A stretch of DNA of 64,000 bases from Rhodospirillaceae bacterium. Its GTDB lineage: Bacteria; Pseudomonadota; Alphaproteobacteria; UBA6615. The translations under genes and the position numbers were made by a program. The stretch lies in contig PASR01000011.1 of the NCBI GenBank assembly GCA_002713365.1, positions 181,757-245,756 on the forward strand. The letters are read 5' to 3'. Position 1 is the stretch's first letter. Each line of letters opens with the position of its first letter. Positions 1 to 9,101 of this stretch are shown one piece after another. The notes beneath the pieces were generated by a model. It worked only from the letters and a program-made list of their open reading frames with translations. It made no database searches and was not told where the DNA came from.

Positions 1-488
1 TGATGAGGATATTGGGTTATTCTTCTTTCTGGGTCAGGTATTCCGACCATTGAAAGTAATTCTATAGCTCTAATATCTGCTTCTTTTTGACTCATATTGA
101 GATGAGTAATTAAGGGCTCGGTAAGTTGATCGCCAATAGTTAGAACAGGATTTAAACTAGTCATTGGTTCTTGAAAAATCATTGACATATGCCTGCCTCG
201 AAGGGTTCTCATCTCCGCTTCAGGTAGTGTTGATAGATCAAGTCCATCAAATAGTATTTTTTTTGCCTTAACAGTAGCAGTTTTTTTGGGTAGTAATCGC
301 ATTATAGAGAGCGCGGTTACCGACTTCCCACAACCTGATTCTCCTACTATGGAAAGAAATTCTCCTTTGTGTACTTTGAAGCTGGTTTTATCAACTGCTC
401 TAACAATTCCCGCACCTGTTGAAAATTCTACTTCTAAGTCTTCAACGTCTAATAGAACTTCAGGGTTACTGCTTTTATCTTTGTTCAT
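1..488 (-). CDS. Oligo/dipeptide ABC transporter ATP-binding protein (partial, cut by window edge)
   Basis: This is the N-terminal 162 residues of an OppD/DppD-type ABC ATPase that would energise peptide import at the inner membrane. Reading the minus strand from the ATG at 486-488 gives a Walker A motif GESGCGKS near residue 43 and the Q-loop MIFQEPMTSLNP near residue 95, the typical OppD form. The signature, Walker B and C-terminal oligopeptide domain lie beyond position 1. The substrate-binding protein upstream (645-2219) has the same orientation, so the two probably share an operon. No permease lies between them, so the permeases must be further along or elsewhere. The ribosome binding site is weak. 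Confidence 0.9.
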   Translation of the reverse strand, partial: MNKDKSSNPEVLLDVEDLEVEFSTGAGIVRAVDKTSFKVHKGEFLSIVGESGCGKSVTALSIMRLLPKKTATVKAKKILFDGLDLSTLPEAEMRTLRGRHMSMIFQEPMTSLNPVLTIGDQLTEPLITHLNMSQKEADIRAIELLSMVGIPDPERRITQYPH

Positions 489-535
489 TTATAAAGACCA
501 AACTCAATTACTATTGGAGAATACATTATAAATAT

Positions 536-571
536 AGATCTTTTAGTTTTGCTTAAATAACTAAAAGATCT
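536..571. repeat. Inverted repeat between transporter genes
   Basis: Perfect 13-bp arms (536-548 and 559-571) flank a 10-base spacer. It lies between the substrate-binding gene and the ATPase start at 488. It could form an mRNA hairpin or serve as an operator; the sequence does not decide which. Confidence 0.5.
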
Positions 572-595
572 AAATTCATATATGTTTGTTATAAT

Positions 596-626
596 AGAGG
601 GTTGGTAGTAATACTACCAACCCTCT
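596..626 (-). terminator. Strong hairpin just after the substrate-binding protein gene
   Basis: Perfect 15-bp arms (596-610 and 612-626) surround one central base, so the true loop would be about 3-5 bases. It begins about 18 bases after the stop of the gene at 645-2219. No T-run follows on the minus strand, so it may be a partial terminator or an mRNA-stabilising stem rather than a full intrinsic terminator. Such stems often keep the binding protein more abundant than the rest of a transporter. Confidence 0.6.
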
Positions 627-644
627 AATAGCAGATTAAATGCT

Positions 645-2219
645 TTAATCGTCAATCCACATGCCGCGCCAGTCGTTATTTGCCGCATGGGTATATGTAA
701 TATGATACCCTTTGATTTTCGACAACATTGGCACGGAGCGTGCAAAGTATCCAAGTGGGTGGAACCAAGCTTCATCAAGAACTTTGTTCTCAATTTCTGC
801 GGCCATCAACTTGAGTTTTGCAGGATCCATTTCAGCATTCATTTTCCTATACATTGCATCAATCTCAGGATTTTCAACAAATGCATAATTTTGTGGGTTA
901 ATGCTATTAGACTGATATTTACTCAGCATTAACATTGGATGAGGAAGGAAACTAGCGTTCCAGTCGATGGTTGTATCAAATCCACCTTTACTGCGAATAC
1001 TTTTGTATTTAGCAGAGGGGTTTGTTTCCATTACTGGTTTCAGTCCACACTTCTTCCAATTATCAATCAACCATATAGCAATCTGTTCATAAGGATGAGC
1101 GACGGCACGATTGCTGTACCTAAACTCAAGGCCCTCATAACCAGCTTCTTTTAGAAGCTTTTTAGCTTTAGCTCGATTGGCTTTAATGTCTGGAGAAAAG
1201 CCTATCTGTTTTTCAAGGTCAGCATCGGACTGAGCGTACTGAGTACCGAACAGCATATAACCTGTTCTACGAGTGGTAACAGTAATTTTATGCAAGGCAT
1301 CCAATCCTGCATGTCGATCTAAACACAAAGTAAGCGCTTGGCGTACTCTTTTGTCTTGGAAAGGCTTGAATGCAGAGTTAAGTGTTACCATCCATACAGA
1401 GAGAGTAGGTTTCTCATGAAAGGAAATTTTATCTCCCATTTTCTGCTGTAGTGTCTTTTTCTCAGGAGGTGATACACTTCTCATTTCAGCCATAATTTGG
1501 CCACCAATCATGGGTTGAGTTATTCCCTTGATTTTATAAGCGATAGTGCCATCTAGATATACATCGTCAAAATGATAATCTTCGTAGCGTTTAGCCACCC
1601 ATTTCTTACCAGGTTGATGCTCAACAAAGCGGAATGGTCCTGTTCCGTTAATATTTTTGTGATGCCAGTTACCATCTCTTTCAATATCTTTCTTGGAGTA
1701 GATAGCATTATATGGTGTCGCAAAGAGGTTTAACCCAAACGCGAATGGCTCGCTGAACTTAACTACGAAAGTAAAATCGTCCGGTGCTGAAAATTTATCA
1801 ACGGATAAGAAGTAAGCTTTACGTGGGGAAATAACCCCTTCCTTTGGGCTCTTCAGACGATTAAAGCTTGCCAATACATCTGCTGACGTAAGAGGTGTGC
1901 CATCATGGAACTTTATTCCCTTACGTATTTTAAATGTATAAGTAAGACTATCATCCGATATCTTCCAGCTTTCAGCAACATCGCCAACGATGTTAGGAAA
2001 GTTTTTCCAATCGAATGTTACTAGTAGCGAATAGTGCTGTTCTGTACGATGCAGGGTTCCGTAGGAACCTGAACCTTGCAGATCATATGTTGGAATTCCT
2101 GCTTTAACACCGTACTCGAAAATACCGCCCTTTTTTGGGGTATCTGCTATAGCAGGGGTTAAACCAGCAAGCCCAATTACCAACCCTACGGCGGTTAGGC
2201 TCTTTAAAATAATATTCAT
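645..2219 (-). CDS. ABC transporter substrate-binding protein, family 5 (peptide type)
   Basis: This is a periplasmic solute-binding protein of the DppA/OppA family (SBP_bac_5), 524 residues, the usual length. A Sec signal peptide is visible: Lys near the N-terminus, a hydrophobic stretch, then PAIADTP with cleavage after AIA-D or nearby. Family-typical segments include AESWKISDDSLTYTFKIRKG near residue 60 and GTGPFRFVEHQPGKKW near residue 195. The start is supported by a GGGAGGA ribosome site 8 bases upstream. The neighbouring ATPase (1-488) has the same orientation. The ligand cannot be read from sequence; peptides are the default, but family members also bind sugars, metals and opines. Confidence 0.9.
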   Translation of the reverse strand: MNIILKSLTAVGLVIGLAGLTPAIADTPKKGGIFEYGVKAGIPTYDLQGSGSYGTLHRTEQHYSLLVTFDWKNFPNIVGDVAESWKISDDSLTYTFKIRKGIKFHDGTPLTSADVLASFNRLKSPKEGVISPRKAYFLSVDKFSAPDDFTFVVKFSEPFAFGLNLFATPYNAIYSKKDIERDGNWHHKNINGTGPFRFVEHQPGKKWVAKRYEDYHFDDVYLDGTIAYKIKGITQPMIGGQIMAEMRSVSPPEKKTLQQKMGDKISFHEKPTLSVWMVTLNSAFKPFQDKRVRQALTLCLDRHAGLDALHKITVTTRRTGYMLFGTQYAQSDADLEKQIGFSPDIKANRAKAKKLLKEAGYEGLEFRYSNRAVAHPYEQIAIWLIDNWKKCGLKPVMETNPSAKYKSIRSKGGFDTTIDWNASFLPHPMLMLSKYQSNSINPQNYAFVENPEIDAMYRKMNAEMDPAKLKLMAAEIENKVLDEAWFHPLGYFARSVPMLSKIKGYHITYTHAANNDWRGMWIDD

Positions 2220-2450
2220 TTTTTTCTTGTCCTCCCAAAATAAATAAACTTTAAAACATGTAACTTACTCTAGTTTCTTTTAGTATTAATAGAGTTTCTA
2301 TAGTACGTAAACATGATGCTTATAACATCATGCTTCAAAATAAGTAATGCCTTTATATTATTTTCTTAAAATTTATAAATAAAATTAGCCATTGTAAACT
2401 AAAGATTACATAAGCTTTAATGGATTTTAAACTATATCAGTTATAAAGTT

Positions 2451-4295
2451 TTACTGAATTTCTTCAGGAAAGTACTTCAATATACTATCCATTGGGTTTG
2501 GTGCAGCCTGACCAAGACCACAAATAGATGCCTCACGCATGACTTTAGAAAGATCTTCTAGCAACTTTTCATCCCATTTTTCCGCTAACATAAGATTAAC
2601 TGCTTTTTCAGTACCAACTCGACATGGAGTACATTGCCCGCAGCTTTCTTTTTCAAAAAATCTCATGAGATTTACTGCGGCTTCACGAGCACTATCTTGA
2701 TCAGATAATACTATAACTGCAGCTGAACCAACAAAACAGCCATATTTTTCCAGTGTACCGAAATCCATTGGTATGTCGGCCAAACTGGCCGGCAAAATGC
2801 CTCCAGACGCCCCTCCTGGAAGATAAGCTTTAAAGTTATGACCTTCAGCCATTCCGCCAGCGTAATTATTTATAAGATCTCTCGCGGTAATACCAATAGG
2901 AGCAATTTTTACGCCCGGTTCTCTGACTCTACCGGATATTGAATAGGCTCTTAAATTAGCGCTTAAGCTCTTGGTATCTGATTTGGAACTATCTTGATGG
3001 CTCTCAAGAAGTTTTCGAATCCAATAAAGCGTCTCGACGTTATGTACTAATGTTGGTCTTTGGAATAAACCCACCTGAGCAACATATGGAGGACGATGGC
3101 GTGGGATGCCACGTTTACCCTCAATGGATTCTATCATCGCACTTTCTTCGCCACAAATATAAGCCCCAGCACCTCGTCGCAATTTGATCTTTCCAGGATT
3201 AATTATACCGGCATTTTCAAGGGCTAGTAATTCTTTAAGCAATATTTTTCTAGCGGCCGGATATTCGTCACGCAGATAAATGTAGATTTCATCAGCATCA
3301 ATTACCCATGCTGCTATTAACGCTCCTTCAAGTACTTCATGCGGAGCTTTTTCTAGAAAATATCTGTCTTTAAATGTACCTGGTTCACCTTCATCTGCAT
3401 TAACGGCTAATAGACGAGGTTTAGATTCTTTTCGAACAAAAGCCCATTTTTGAGCCGATGGAAATCCGGCTCCTCCCATCCCTTTCAATCCAGAACTTAA
3501 AATTATATCTTCAGCTTCATCGCAGCTTAATTTACCGCTAATACATGCTTCATAAATTTTATAACCACCATTTTTTTTGAAGCTTGATAAATCTGGGTAA
3601 TCCGGTAATTCTGGATCGGTGTTATTATCATCAACAGCTTTTTTAATAGATTCTGTAGTAGCATAATCAACATAGTGATGCCCAATTTCGGCTACTGGTG
3701 ATACATCGCATCTCCCCATACATGGAGATGGAATTATACGTGCTCCGTTAAGAGAGTCTGTTTCTAAATTTTCTAATAATTTGTTACTTCCGGACAGTGC
3801 GCAAGGTAAACTGTTACAGATGCGGACGGCTATTTCATTTGGTGGTATATCCGCATTATCAATTAGTACGTCAAAATGAGCATAGAAGGTAGCTACTTCA
3901 TATACCTCTGCTAACGATAAACCTAGTAATTCTGCAAGAGCTGCCATATTTTCGGAGGAAAGGTGGCCATATTGATCTTGAATTATATGTAAGTACTCTA
4001 TTAATTCGCTTTTGATAAGAGGTTTTTCAATAAGCAGCTCACGGACTTTTAATACATCACTTTCCGTGGGTTGCCGCCCTTTGGGGAAAGGTATGGTTTG
4101 TTTTCGTCCGCTACCTGGATGATGAAATTTGTATATATTAGGCAAAATAAACGGCCAATAATTTTGTACTTTTAATTCTATAAATAATATTTTTCCTCTT
4201 AGTCTGGCGTTTGAAGGCGCGAAATTATAGCATTTTACTCTATATGTACATTTCTCGGCGGTTGGGTTTGTTTTAATTACTAAACTCAACAACAT
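2451..4295 (-). CDS. NuoE-NuoF fusion: NADH/formate dehydrogenase-type flavin and iron-sulfur subunit
   Basis: Two electron-transfer modules are fused. The first (about residues 75-220) is NuoE-like, with 2Fe-2S ligands in CNSLPC and CMGRC. The second (about 245-610) is NuoF-like, with the NADH site GLKGMGGAGFPSAQKW, the FMN site NADEGEPGTFKDRYF and the 4Fe-4S ligands ESCGQCTPC plus a later Cys in ASICGLG. This is the arrangement of the beta subunit of NAD-dependent formate dehydrogenases and related diaphorases. No catalytic alpha subunit or other Nuo gene lies nearby, so the electron donor or acceptor partner is unknown. The first 50 or so residues do not resemble the family, so the real start may be internal; no internal ATG precedes the first domain, though a TTG lies near HHPGSGRK. 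Confidence 0.85.
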   Translation of the reverse strand: MLLSLVIKTNPTAEKCTYRVKCYNFAPSNARLRGKILFIELKVQNYWPFILPNIYKFHHPGSGRKQTIPFPKGRQPTESDVLKVRELLIEKPLIKSELIEYLHIIQDQYGHLSSENMAALAELLGLSLAEVYEVATFYAHFDVLIDNADIPPNEIAVRICNSLPCALSGSNKLLENLETDSLNGARIIPSPCMGRCDVSPVAEIGHHYVDYATTESIKKAVDDNNTDPELPDYPDLSSFKKNGGYKIYEACISGKLSCDEAEDIILSSGLKGMGGAGFPSAQKWAFVRKESKPRLLAVNADEGEPGTFKDRYFLEKAPHEVLEGALIAAWVIDADEIYIYLRDEYPAARKILLKELLALENAGIINPGKIKLRRGAGAYICGEESAMIESIEGKRGIPRHRPPYVAQVGLFQRPTLVHNVETLYWIRKLLESHQDSSKSDTKSLSANLRAYSISGRVREPGVKIAPIGITARDLINNYAGGMAEGHNFKAYLPGGASGGILPASLADIPMDFGTLEKYGCFVGSAAVIVLSDQDSAREAAVNLMRFFEKESCGQCTPCRVGTEKAVNLMLAEKWDEKLLEDLSKVMREASICGLGQAAPNPMDSILKYFPEEIQ

Positions 4296-4519
4296 TAATT
4301 CATTTATATAAATAAGCTAGCAATGATGTTTTACATTGCATATGTCAGCTAATTTGTTAATTAAAATACTTAGTCTTTATATATTTATAATTAAAGTTAA
4401 TTAAAAGAATTTTTCACTTATATTAATTTTTTAATGGATTAAGCTTGCAGTTAAGGGTGTGGCATATATATATTCCGCCAGTTATAAGTTAGATTGTTAT
4501 AAACTTTAATTGAGGGATC

Positions 4520-4939
4520 ATGTCGACGACCTTGTTACCGCCCGACTATGTTCCATCTGATGAAGATGATTTTATGAATCCGTTAATGACGGAATTTTTT
4601 CGCCAACGGCTTATAGAATGGCGAAATGAGTTGGTGCGTGAATCTGATCAGACTTTAATTAATATACAGACCACTAATAACCAGGAACCGGATATTTCGG
4701 ATCGAGCATCGCTGGAAAGTAATCGTGCATTGGAGTTAAGAACTCGTGATAGGGGCCGTAAACTAATAAGTAAAATAGATGCAGCTCTAAGACGAATTGA
4801 TGACGGTGAATATGGTTATTGTGAAGTTACTGGTGATACCATTGATATTCGTCGATTGATAGCGCGGCCTATAGCAACACTCAGCGTAGAAGCTCAAGAA
4901 AGACATGAACGAATGGAAAAAACCCACCGAGATTCCTAG
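4520..4939 (+). CDS. dksA: DksA/TraR-family RNA polymerase-binding transcription factor
   Basis: DksA binds the RNA polymerase secondary channel and acts with ppGpp in the stringent response. The 139-residue product has the expected layout: an N-terminal extension, a long helical coiled coil (about residues 25-100) and a C-terminal segment EYGYCEVTGDTIDIRRL followed by ARPIATLSVEAQERHER. Only one of the four zinc-finger cysteines of the E. coli protein is left (in GYCEVTG), as in many alphaproteobacterial DksA proteins. A GAGGGA ribosome site precedes the ATG. It is divergent from the NuoE-NuoF fusion gene. Confidence 0.9.
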   Translation: MSTTLLPPDYVPSDEDDFMNPLMTEFFRQRLIEWRNELVRESDQTLINIQTTNNQEPDISDRASLESNRALELRTRDRGRKLISKIDAALRRIDDGEYGYCEVTGDTIDIRRLIARPIATLSVEAQERHERMEKTHRDS

Positions 4940-5120
4940 TGAATATTCGCAATAATTAACATATCTTTAATTTATTTTTGATTTTATGTACCAGTCTAAA
5001 ACCATTTAGATATCGACCGTTTAATATCTATCCTACAGAAAAATAAAAGCTATTGATTAACAGCTAATGTGTTGTGATTATTGTTAATAGTATTATTGAA
5101 ATAACAACGTGATATATAAA

Positions 5121-5129
5121 TGGTATAAT
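5121..5129 (+). promoter_or_regulatory. Candidate extended -10 promoter element
   Basis: TGGTATAAT is a perfect extended -10 (TG-N-TATAAT) 36 bases before the start codon of the dehydrogenase at 5165. No convincing -35 hexamer is at the normal spacing, as can be the case for extended -10 promoters. Confidence 0.4.
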
Positions 5130-5164
5130 ATAGGCCTAGTGGCCACTGATAGAGGAAAATCATA

Positions 5165-6193
5165 ATGAGAGCTATGGTGGTTAATAATTGGGGGGATTCT
5201 TTTAAGTTAGAGAATAGGTCTGATCCTGAACCTGGTCCTGGTGAAGCAGTAATGAAAGTTAGAGCTGCTGGGGCAGGACTTACACTCGTCACTATGCGAA
5301 CAGGTGTTTTTGGAGGCGAAGCACCCCGAGTTATGGGTCATGAACTTGGTGGTGATATAGTCGCTATAGGAGAGGGAGTTACCAATATTGCAACTGGTGA
5401 TCGCTGTGCCGTATATTTTTATTTGAATTGTGGGTATTGCCGCTGGTGCAGAAATGGCAGAGAAACGTTGTGTGAAAATACAGGTGGTTTTGTTGGGGTT
5501 CACCGTGATGGTGGCTACGCAGATTATATTTGTTTACCCGCAGGTAATTTTTTAACTATCCCAGAAGGCCTAGATTATGAAGGAGCTGCTATAGCTGCAG
5601 ATGCTGTAAATACCCCCTGGCATTGTATGCGCGAAAGAGCAAAAATTAACCCTCACGATGATGTTCTTATAGTTGGAGCAGGAGGAGGAGTTGGTATACA
5701 TGGGGTGCAAGTAGCTAAATTGTTCGGAGCTAGAGTAATAGCTGCAGACATTTCAGAAGAAAAGTTAGAGCTAGCTACTCAATGGGGTGCAGATGAGGTT
5801 ATTAATGTGCGCGAGATAAACGATTTTACTTCTGAAATAAAAAAGTTCACTGGAGGTAAGGGAGTGGAAGCAGCCATAGATTTTCATGGTGCACCAGAAA
5901 CTTTTCAATCATGTATTGATAGTCTCGCAGTAGCCGGACGAGCAGTTGTTATTGGTGCCCATCCAGGGGATGTTAAAGTAAACCCAATAAATTTAATTTT
6001 AAATGAACAAATTGTAACTGGTTCACGTCATTCCTCAAGGGCAGAGTTAATTGAGACTATGGAAGTTATGGCACGCGGAGACATAAAGCCTGTAGTAGGA
6101 AAGAGAGTGCATTTTACAGAGGTTGAGACATTATTTCAGGATCTTATATCTCAAGACCTTTTGGGGCGTGGAAGCTTGATTTATGATGATTAA
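5165..6193 (+). CDS. Zinc-type medium-chain alcohol dehydrogenase-like protein
   Basis: This is an NAD(P)-dependent MDR-superfamily oxidoreductase of 342 residues. It has the GHELGG element, the four structural-zinc cysteines in CGYCRWCRNGRETLC (about residues 94-108) and the Rossmann motif GAGGGVGIHG (about 171-180). The catalytic-zinc cysteine expected near residue 40 is missing: the segment reads AGAGLTLVTM, without the usual C-G-T/S. The active site may therefore differ, as in other MDR branches. A GAGGAAAA ribosome site precedes the ATG. An acyl-CoA dehydrogenase follows in the same direction 78 bases later, hinting at a shared catabolic role; the substrate is unknown. Confidence 0.85.
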   Translation: MRAMVVNNWGDSFKLENRSDPEPGPGEAVMKVRAAGAGLTLVTMRTGVFGGEAPRVMGHELGGDIVAIGEGVTNIATGDRCAVYFYLNCGYCRWCRNGRETLCENTGGFVGVHRDGGYADYICLPAGNFLTIPEGLDYEGAAIAADAVNTPWHCMRERAKINPHDDVLIVGAGGGVGIHGVQVAKLFGARVIAADISEEKLELATQWGADEVINVREINDFTSEIKKFTGGKGVEAAIDFHGAPETFQSCIDSLAVAGRAVVIGAHPGDVKVNPINLILNEQIVTGSRHSSRAELIETMEVMARGDIKPVVGKRVHFTEVETLFQDLISQDLLGRGSLIYDD

Positions 6194-6271
6194 AAACCTG
6201 ATTTTAAAGTAATTTTATTTAAATTTTGATTAACATGCGTTGAAGTATCAACGAAAGTCGGGGGAAACAAT

Positions 6272-7516
6272 ATGGTTGATTTTGCATTAACAGAACGGCA
6301 GAAAGAGTTAAAAAAGATAGCTCTAGATTATGCGATTAATTCGGTTATCCCAAGGGCATCAGAGGCCGATTTAATTCCGGAACCTGATAAATCATTTGAT
6401 TGGGAATTGGTTAGAGAGGCTTCTCGATTGGGGTTGCGAACATTGTCAGTGCCAAAAGATTTTGGTGGAGAGGGGGCAGATGTACTGACACTTTCAGTTG
6501 TTGGTGAAACTATAGCCTATGGTGATTTAGGTGTTGCTGTTGCTTTTGATCAAACATGGAAAATAATGACGGCAATTAGTCATCTCACAAATGAGGAACA
6601 AAGAAAAAGGTGGCTGCCAAGGGTAATGGATGATGATACTTGTCTTCTCGCAGCTGCGGCCACAGAGCCTACATCTGGCAGTGATACTATACATCCTTAT
6701 GATGGTGCAGATGGAGGAATACGTTTGACAGCAGAAAAGAATGGCAATCGATGGATTTTAAATGGAACTAAAAGGTACATTTCAAACGGCGGGTTGGCAA
6801 AAGTAATTTATGTTATGGCAAGAACGGACCTTTCTAAGCCACCTTCTCAGAGTATTGCGGGCTTTATATTGACTTCTGATACTCCTGGTTATTCCTGCAC
6901 CGAGGTTTGGGACAAACTTGGGCAGCGCACAGTACAAAACGGTACACTAGAATTTTCAAATGTTGAGATTCCTGAAGAAGATGTTATAGGAACACCAGGA
7001 AATGCACTGGCAGAAATGGGAGCTTTTCTAACTAGCTTTGGTTCAAATATCCAAGCTGGAGCAACTGTATTGGGGGTTGCTCAGCGAGCATATGATGTCA
7101 CTTTGCAGTACGCTAAACAAAGAGTGCAAGGTGGAAAATTGATTTTTGACCATCAAATTCAAGCTAAAAGACTGGCAAGAATGCAAATGCTATTGGAATC
7201 AGCCCGTTTTTATCTTTGGTATTCTGGTTGGACTTCTACTCAAGGTAATACTGATGCTAGAGCGGCTTCGCTTTGTAAAGTTTGCGCCTCGGAATCAGCC
7301 CTTACAGTAGTCCAGGAAGCCTTTGAATTGTGGGCAGCAACAGGTTATATGAAAAAAAATCCAATAGAGAAACTTTTAAGAGACGCGTTAAGTTTTATAC
7401 ATTCAGATGGTACAAATGATGTTTTAACTTTGAAGGCATCAAGGCTACTGGGCGAAATAGAGCCTAACGATCCGCGCTATAGTAAAAGAGTTGAGTTGGC
7501 TGCAGCTGGGCTTTAA
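6272..7516 (+). CDS. Acyl-CoA dehydrogenase family protein
   Basis: An FAD-dependent enzyme that would introduce a 2,3 double bond into an acyl-CoA and pass electrons to ETF. The 414 residues match the family. Visible motifs include AAAATEPTSGSDT in the FAD/substrate region (about 130-142), ILNGTKRYISNGG (about 165-178) and, in the C-terminal helical domain, SFIHSDGTNDVLTLKASRLLG. The usual catalytic glutamate position near the C-terminus cannot be confirmed by eye. A GGGGGAAA ribosome site precedes the ATG. It follows an MDR dehydrogenase with the same orientation. Confidence 0.9.
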   Translation: MVDFALTERQKELKKIALDYAINSVIPRASEADLIPEPDKSFDWELVREASRLGLRTLSVPKDFGGEGADVLTLSVVGETIAYGDLGVAVAFDQTWKIMTAISHLTNEEQRKRWLPRVMDDDTCLLAAAATEPTSGSDTIHPYDGADGGIRLTAEKNGNRWILNGTKRYISNGGLAKVIYVMARTDLSKPPSQSIAGFILTSDTPGYSCTEVWDKLGQRTVQNGTLEFSNVEIPEEDVIGTPGNALAEMGAFLTSFGSNIQAGATVLGVAQRAYDVTLQYAKQRVQGGKLIFDHQIQAKRLARMQMLLESARFYLWYSGWTSTQGNTDARAASLCKVCASESALTVVQEAFELWAATGYMKKNPIEKLLRDALSFIHSDGTNDVLTLKASRLLGEIEPNDPRYSKRVELAAAGL

Positions 7517-7632
7517 TGCAAGATTAATATAGTAAAATAAAAATTTAAAGCTTACTATAACTTATAATTAATTTTAGTAAAAATAGTTTAATTACAAGGT
7601 GTTAGACCAAAATTATGTTTAATTAATAATAA

Positions 7633-7661
7633 GAACAAAAAAAGAACTTGTAAAAAAGAAC
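7633..7661 (+). promoter_or_regulatory. LexA (SOS) box upstream of recA
   Basis: GAAC at 7633-7636 and GAAC at 7644-7647 are separated by exactly seven bases, which is the alphaproteobacterial LexA operator (a direct repeat, GTTC-N7-GTTC on the other strand). A third GAAC lies at 7658-7661 with a 10-base gap. The site is about 100 bases before the recA start, where an SOS operator is expected. Confidence 0.8.
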
Positions 7662-7749
7662 AAAATAGGTACATTATTTGTTTTATAAGTGCGCTTGATT
7701 ATTTACATAGATATTTATGTGGCACAATGAAATAACTGGAGATATACCT

Positions 7750-8844
7750 ATGGTGACATCGCTTCGTGTAGTTGAGAAAGAAAGTATGGAAGATAAAACT
7801 AAAGCGCTAGATGCAGCTCTGGGACAAATAGAGCGAGCTTTTGGTAAAGGTTCGGTCATGCGTTTAGGCGATGATCAAGCGGTTGAGGTGCAGACAATTT
7901 CCACTGGTTCACTTGGTCTTGATATAGCTTTGGGAATAGGTGGGGTGCCTAAAGGACGGGTAATAGAGATTTATGGTCCCGAGAGTTCGGGTAAAACTAC
8001 TTTGGCTTTACATGTCATAGCAGAATCTCAAAAAGCTGGAGGAACGTGTGCTTTTGTTGATGCTGAGCACGCTCTTGATCCTGTTTATGCTCGAAAGTTA
8101 GGCGTAGATTTGGATGACTTATTAATATCTCAGCCAGATACAGGTGAGCAAGCACTAGAAATTACGGATACGTTAGTTCGTTCTGGGGCTTTAGATATTC
8201 TCGTTGTTGATAGTGTAGCGGCTCTGGTTCCGCGCGCTGAACTTGAAGGAGAGATGGGTGATAGTTTGCCTGGTTTACATGCGAGACTTATGAGTCAGGC
8301 GTTAAGGAAATTAACAGGATCAATATCAAAATCAGATACCACAATTATATTTATAAATCAGATACGCCATAAAATAGGTGTAATGTTTGGAAGCCCAGAA
8401 ACGACTACAGGAGGAAATGCATTAAAGTTTTATGCGTCTGTACGTCTCGATATTCGTAGAATTGGATCAATTAAAGAACGAGACGAAATAGTTGGAAACC
8501 AAACGAAAGTTAAAGTGGTAAAGAATAAGCTTGCTCCACCTTTTAAAGTAATAGAATTTGATATTATGTATGGAGAGGGTATTTCTAAGATGGGAGAACT
8601 GATTGATTTAGGTGTTCAGGCTGGAATAATTGAAAAGTCTGGGTCATGGTTTTCTTGTGGGGATGAAAGAATTGGACAAGGAAGAGAAAATTCAAAAGCA
8701 TACCTTATAGACCATCCAGAATTAGCAACAAATATAGAGCAACGAATTCGAACAAATGCTGGATTGATATCTGAAGTAGTGTTGGGAGCTTCTGAAGTAG
8801 TAAATACAGAAAATAAAGATGTAGAAGAAACTCCTACAAGTTAA
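7750..8844 (+). CDS. recA: Recombinase RecA
   Basis: RecA forms filaments on single-stranded DNA, drives homologous strand exchange and triggers LexA self-cleavage. The product has Walker [10 protein letters not shown] (about residues 77-85), Walker [21 protein letters not shown], and the loop [22 protein letters not shown]. The ATG at 7750 is chosen over one 33 bases upstream because family members begin close to this point and a GGAGATA ribosome site precedes it; the result is 364 residues, normal length. A LexA box upstream and an intrinsic terminator downstream frame it as a single-gene unit. Confidence 0.98.
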   Translation: MVTSLRVVEKESMEDKTKALDAALGQIERAFGKGSVMRLGDDQAVEVQTISTGSLGLDIALGIGGVPKGRVIEIYGPESSGKTTLALHVIAESQKAGGTCAFVDAEHALDPVYARKLGVDLDDLLISQPDTGEQALEITDTLVRSGALDILVVDSVAALVPRAELEGEMGDSLPGLHARLMSQALRKLTGSISKSDTTIIFINQIRHKIGVMFGSPETTTGGNALKFYASVRLDIRRIGSIKERDEIVGNQTKVKVVKNKLAPPFKVIEFDIMYGEGISKMGELIDLGVQAGIIEKSGSWFSCGDERIGQGRENSKAYLIDHPELATNIEQRIRTNAGLISEVVLGASEVVNTENKDVEETPTS

Positions 8845-8890
8845 AAACAAATATTAGAATATAGACTGAAATCTGATATAGATAATATTT

Positions 8891-8918
8891 AACGGCGTCA
8901 ATTTGGCGCCGTTTTTTT
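8891..8918 (+). terminator. Rho-independent terminator of recA
   Basis: Arms AACGGCGTC and GGCGCCGTT (one G-T pair) enclose a short loop and are followed directly by a run of seven T. It lies about 45 bases after the recA stop codon. Confidence 0.9.
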
Positions 8919-9101
8919 ATATAACTAGACCTTGCTTCAAACACCCATCGACAGTTATTTTGAAGCGAGGTAAAAAATAAAAATGTCTTTATATACTAGA
9001 TATGTGATAAAAATATAATTGATGAAACTGATTATATACAAAAGCTAAAACAATCTATCTTATGGCTATAATATTATTTATGAGGGTGTGTTCTTTTAAA
9101 T

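Noticed and set aside
5007..5030. Seven-base inverted repeat (TAGATAT/ATATCTA) after dksA
   Set aside because: AT-only pairing apart from one G-C, no T-run; common by chance in DNA this AT-rich.
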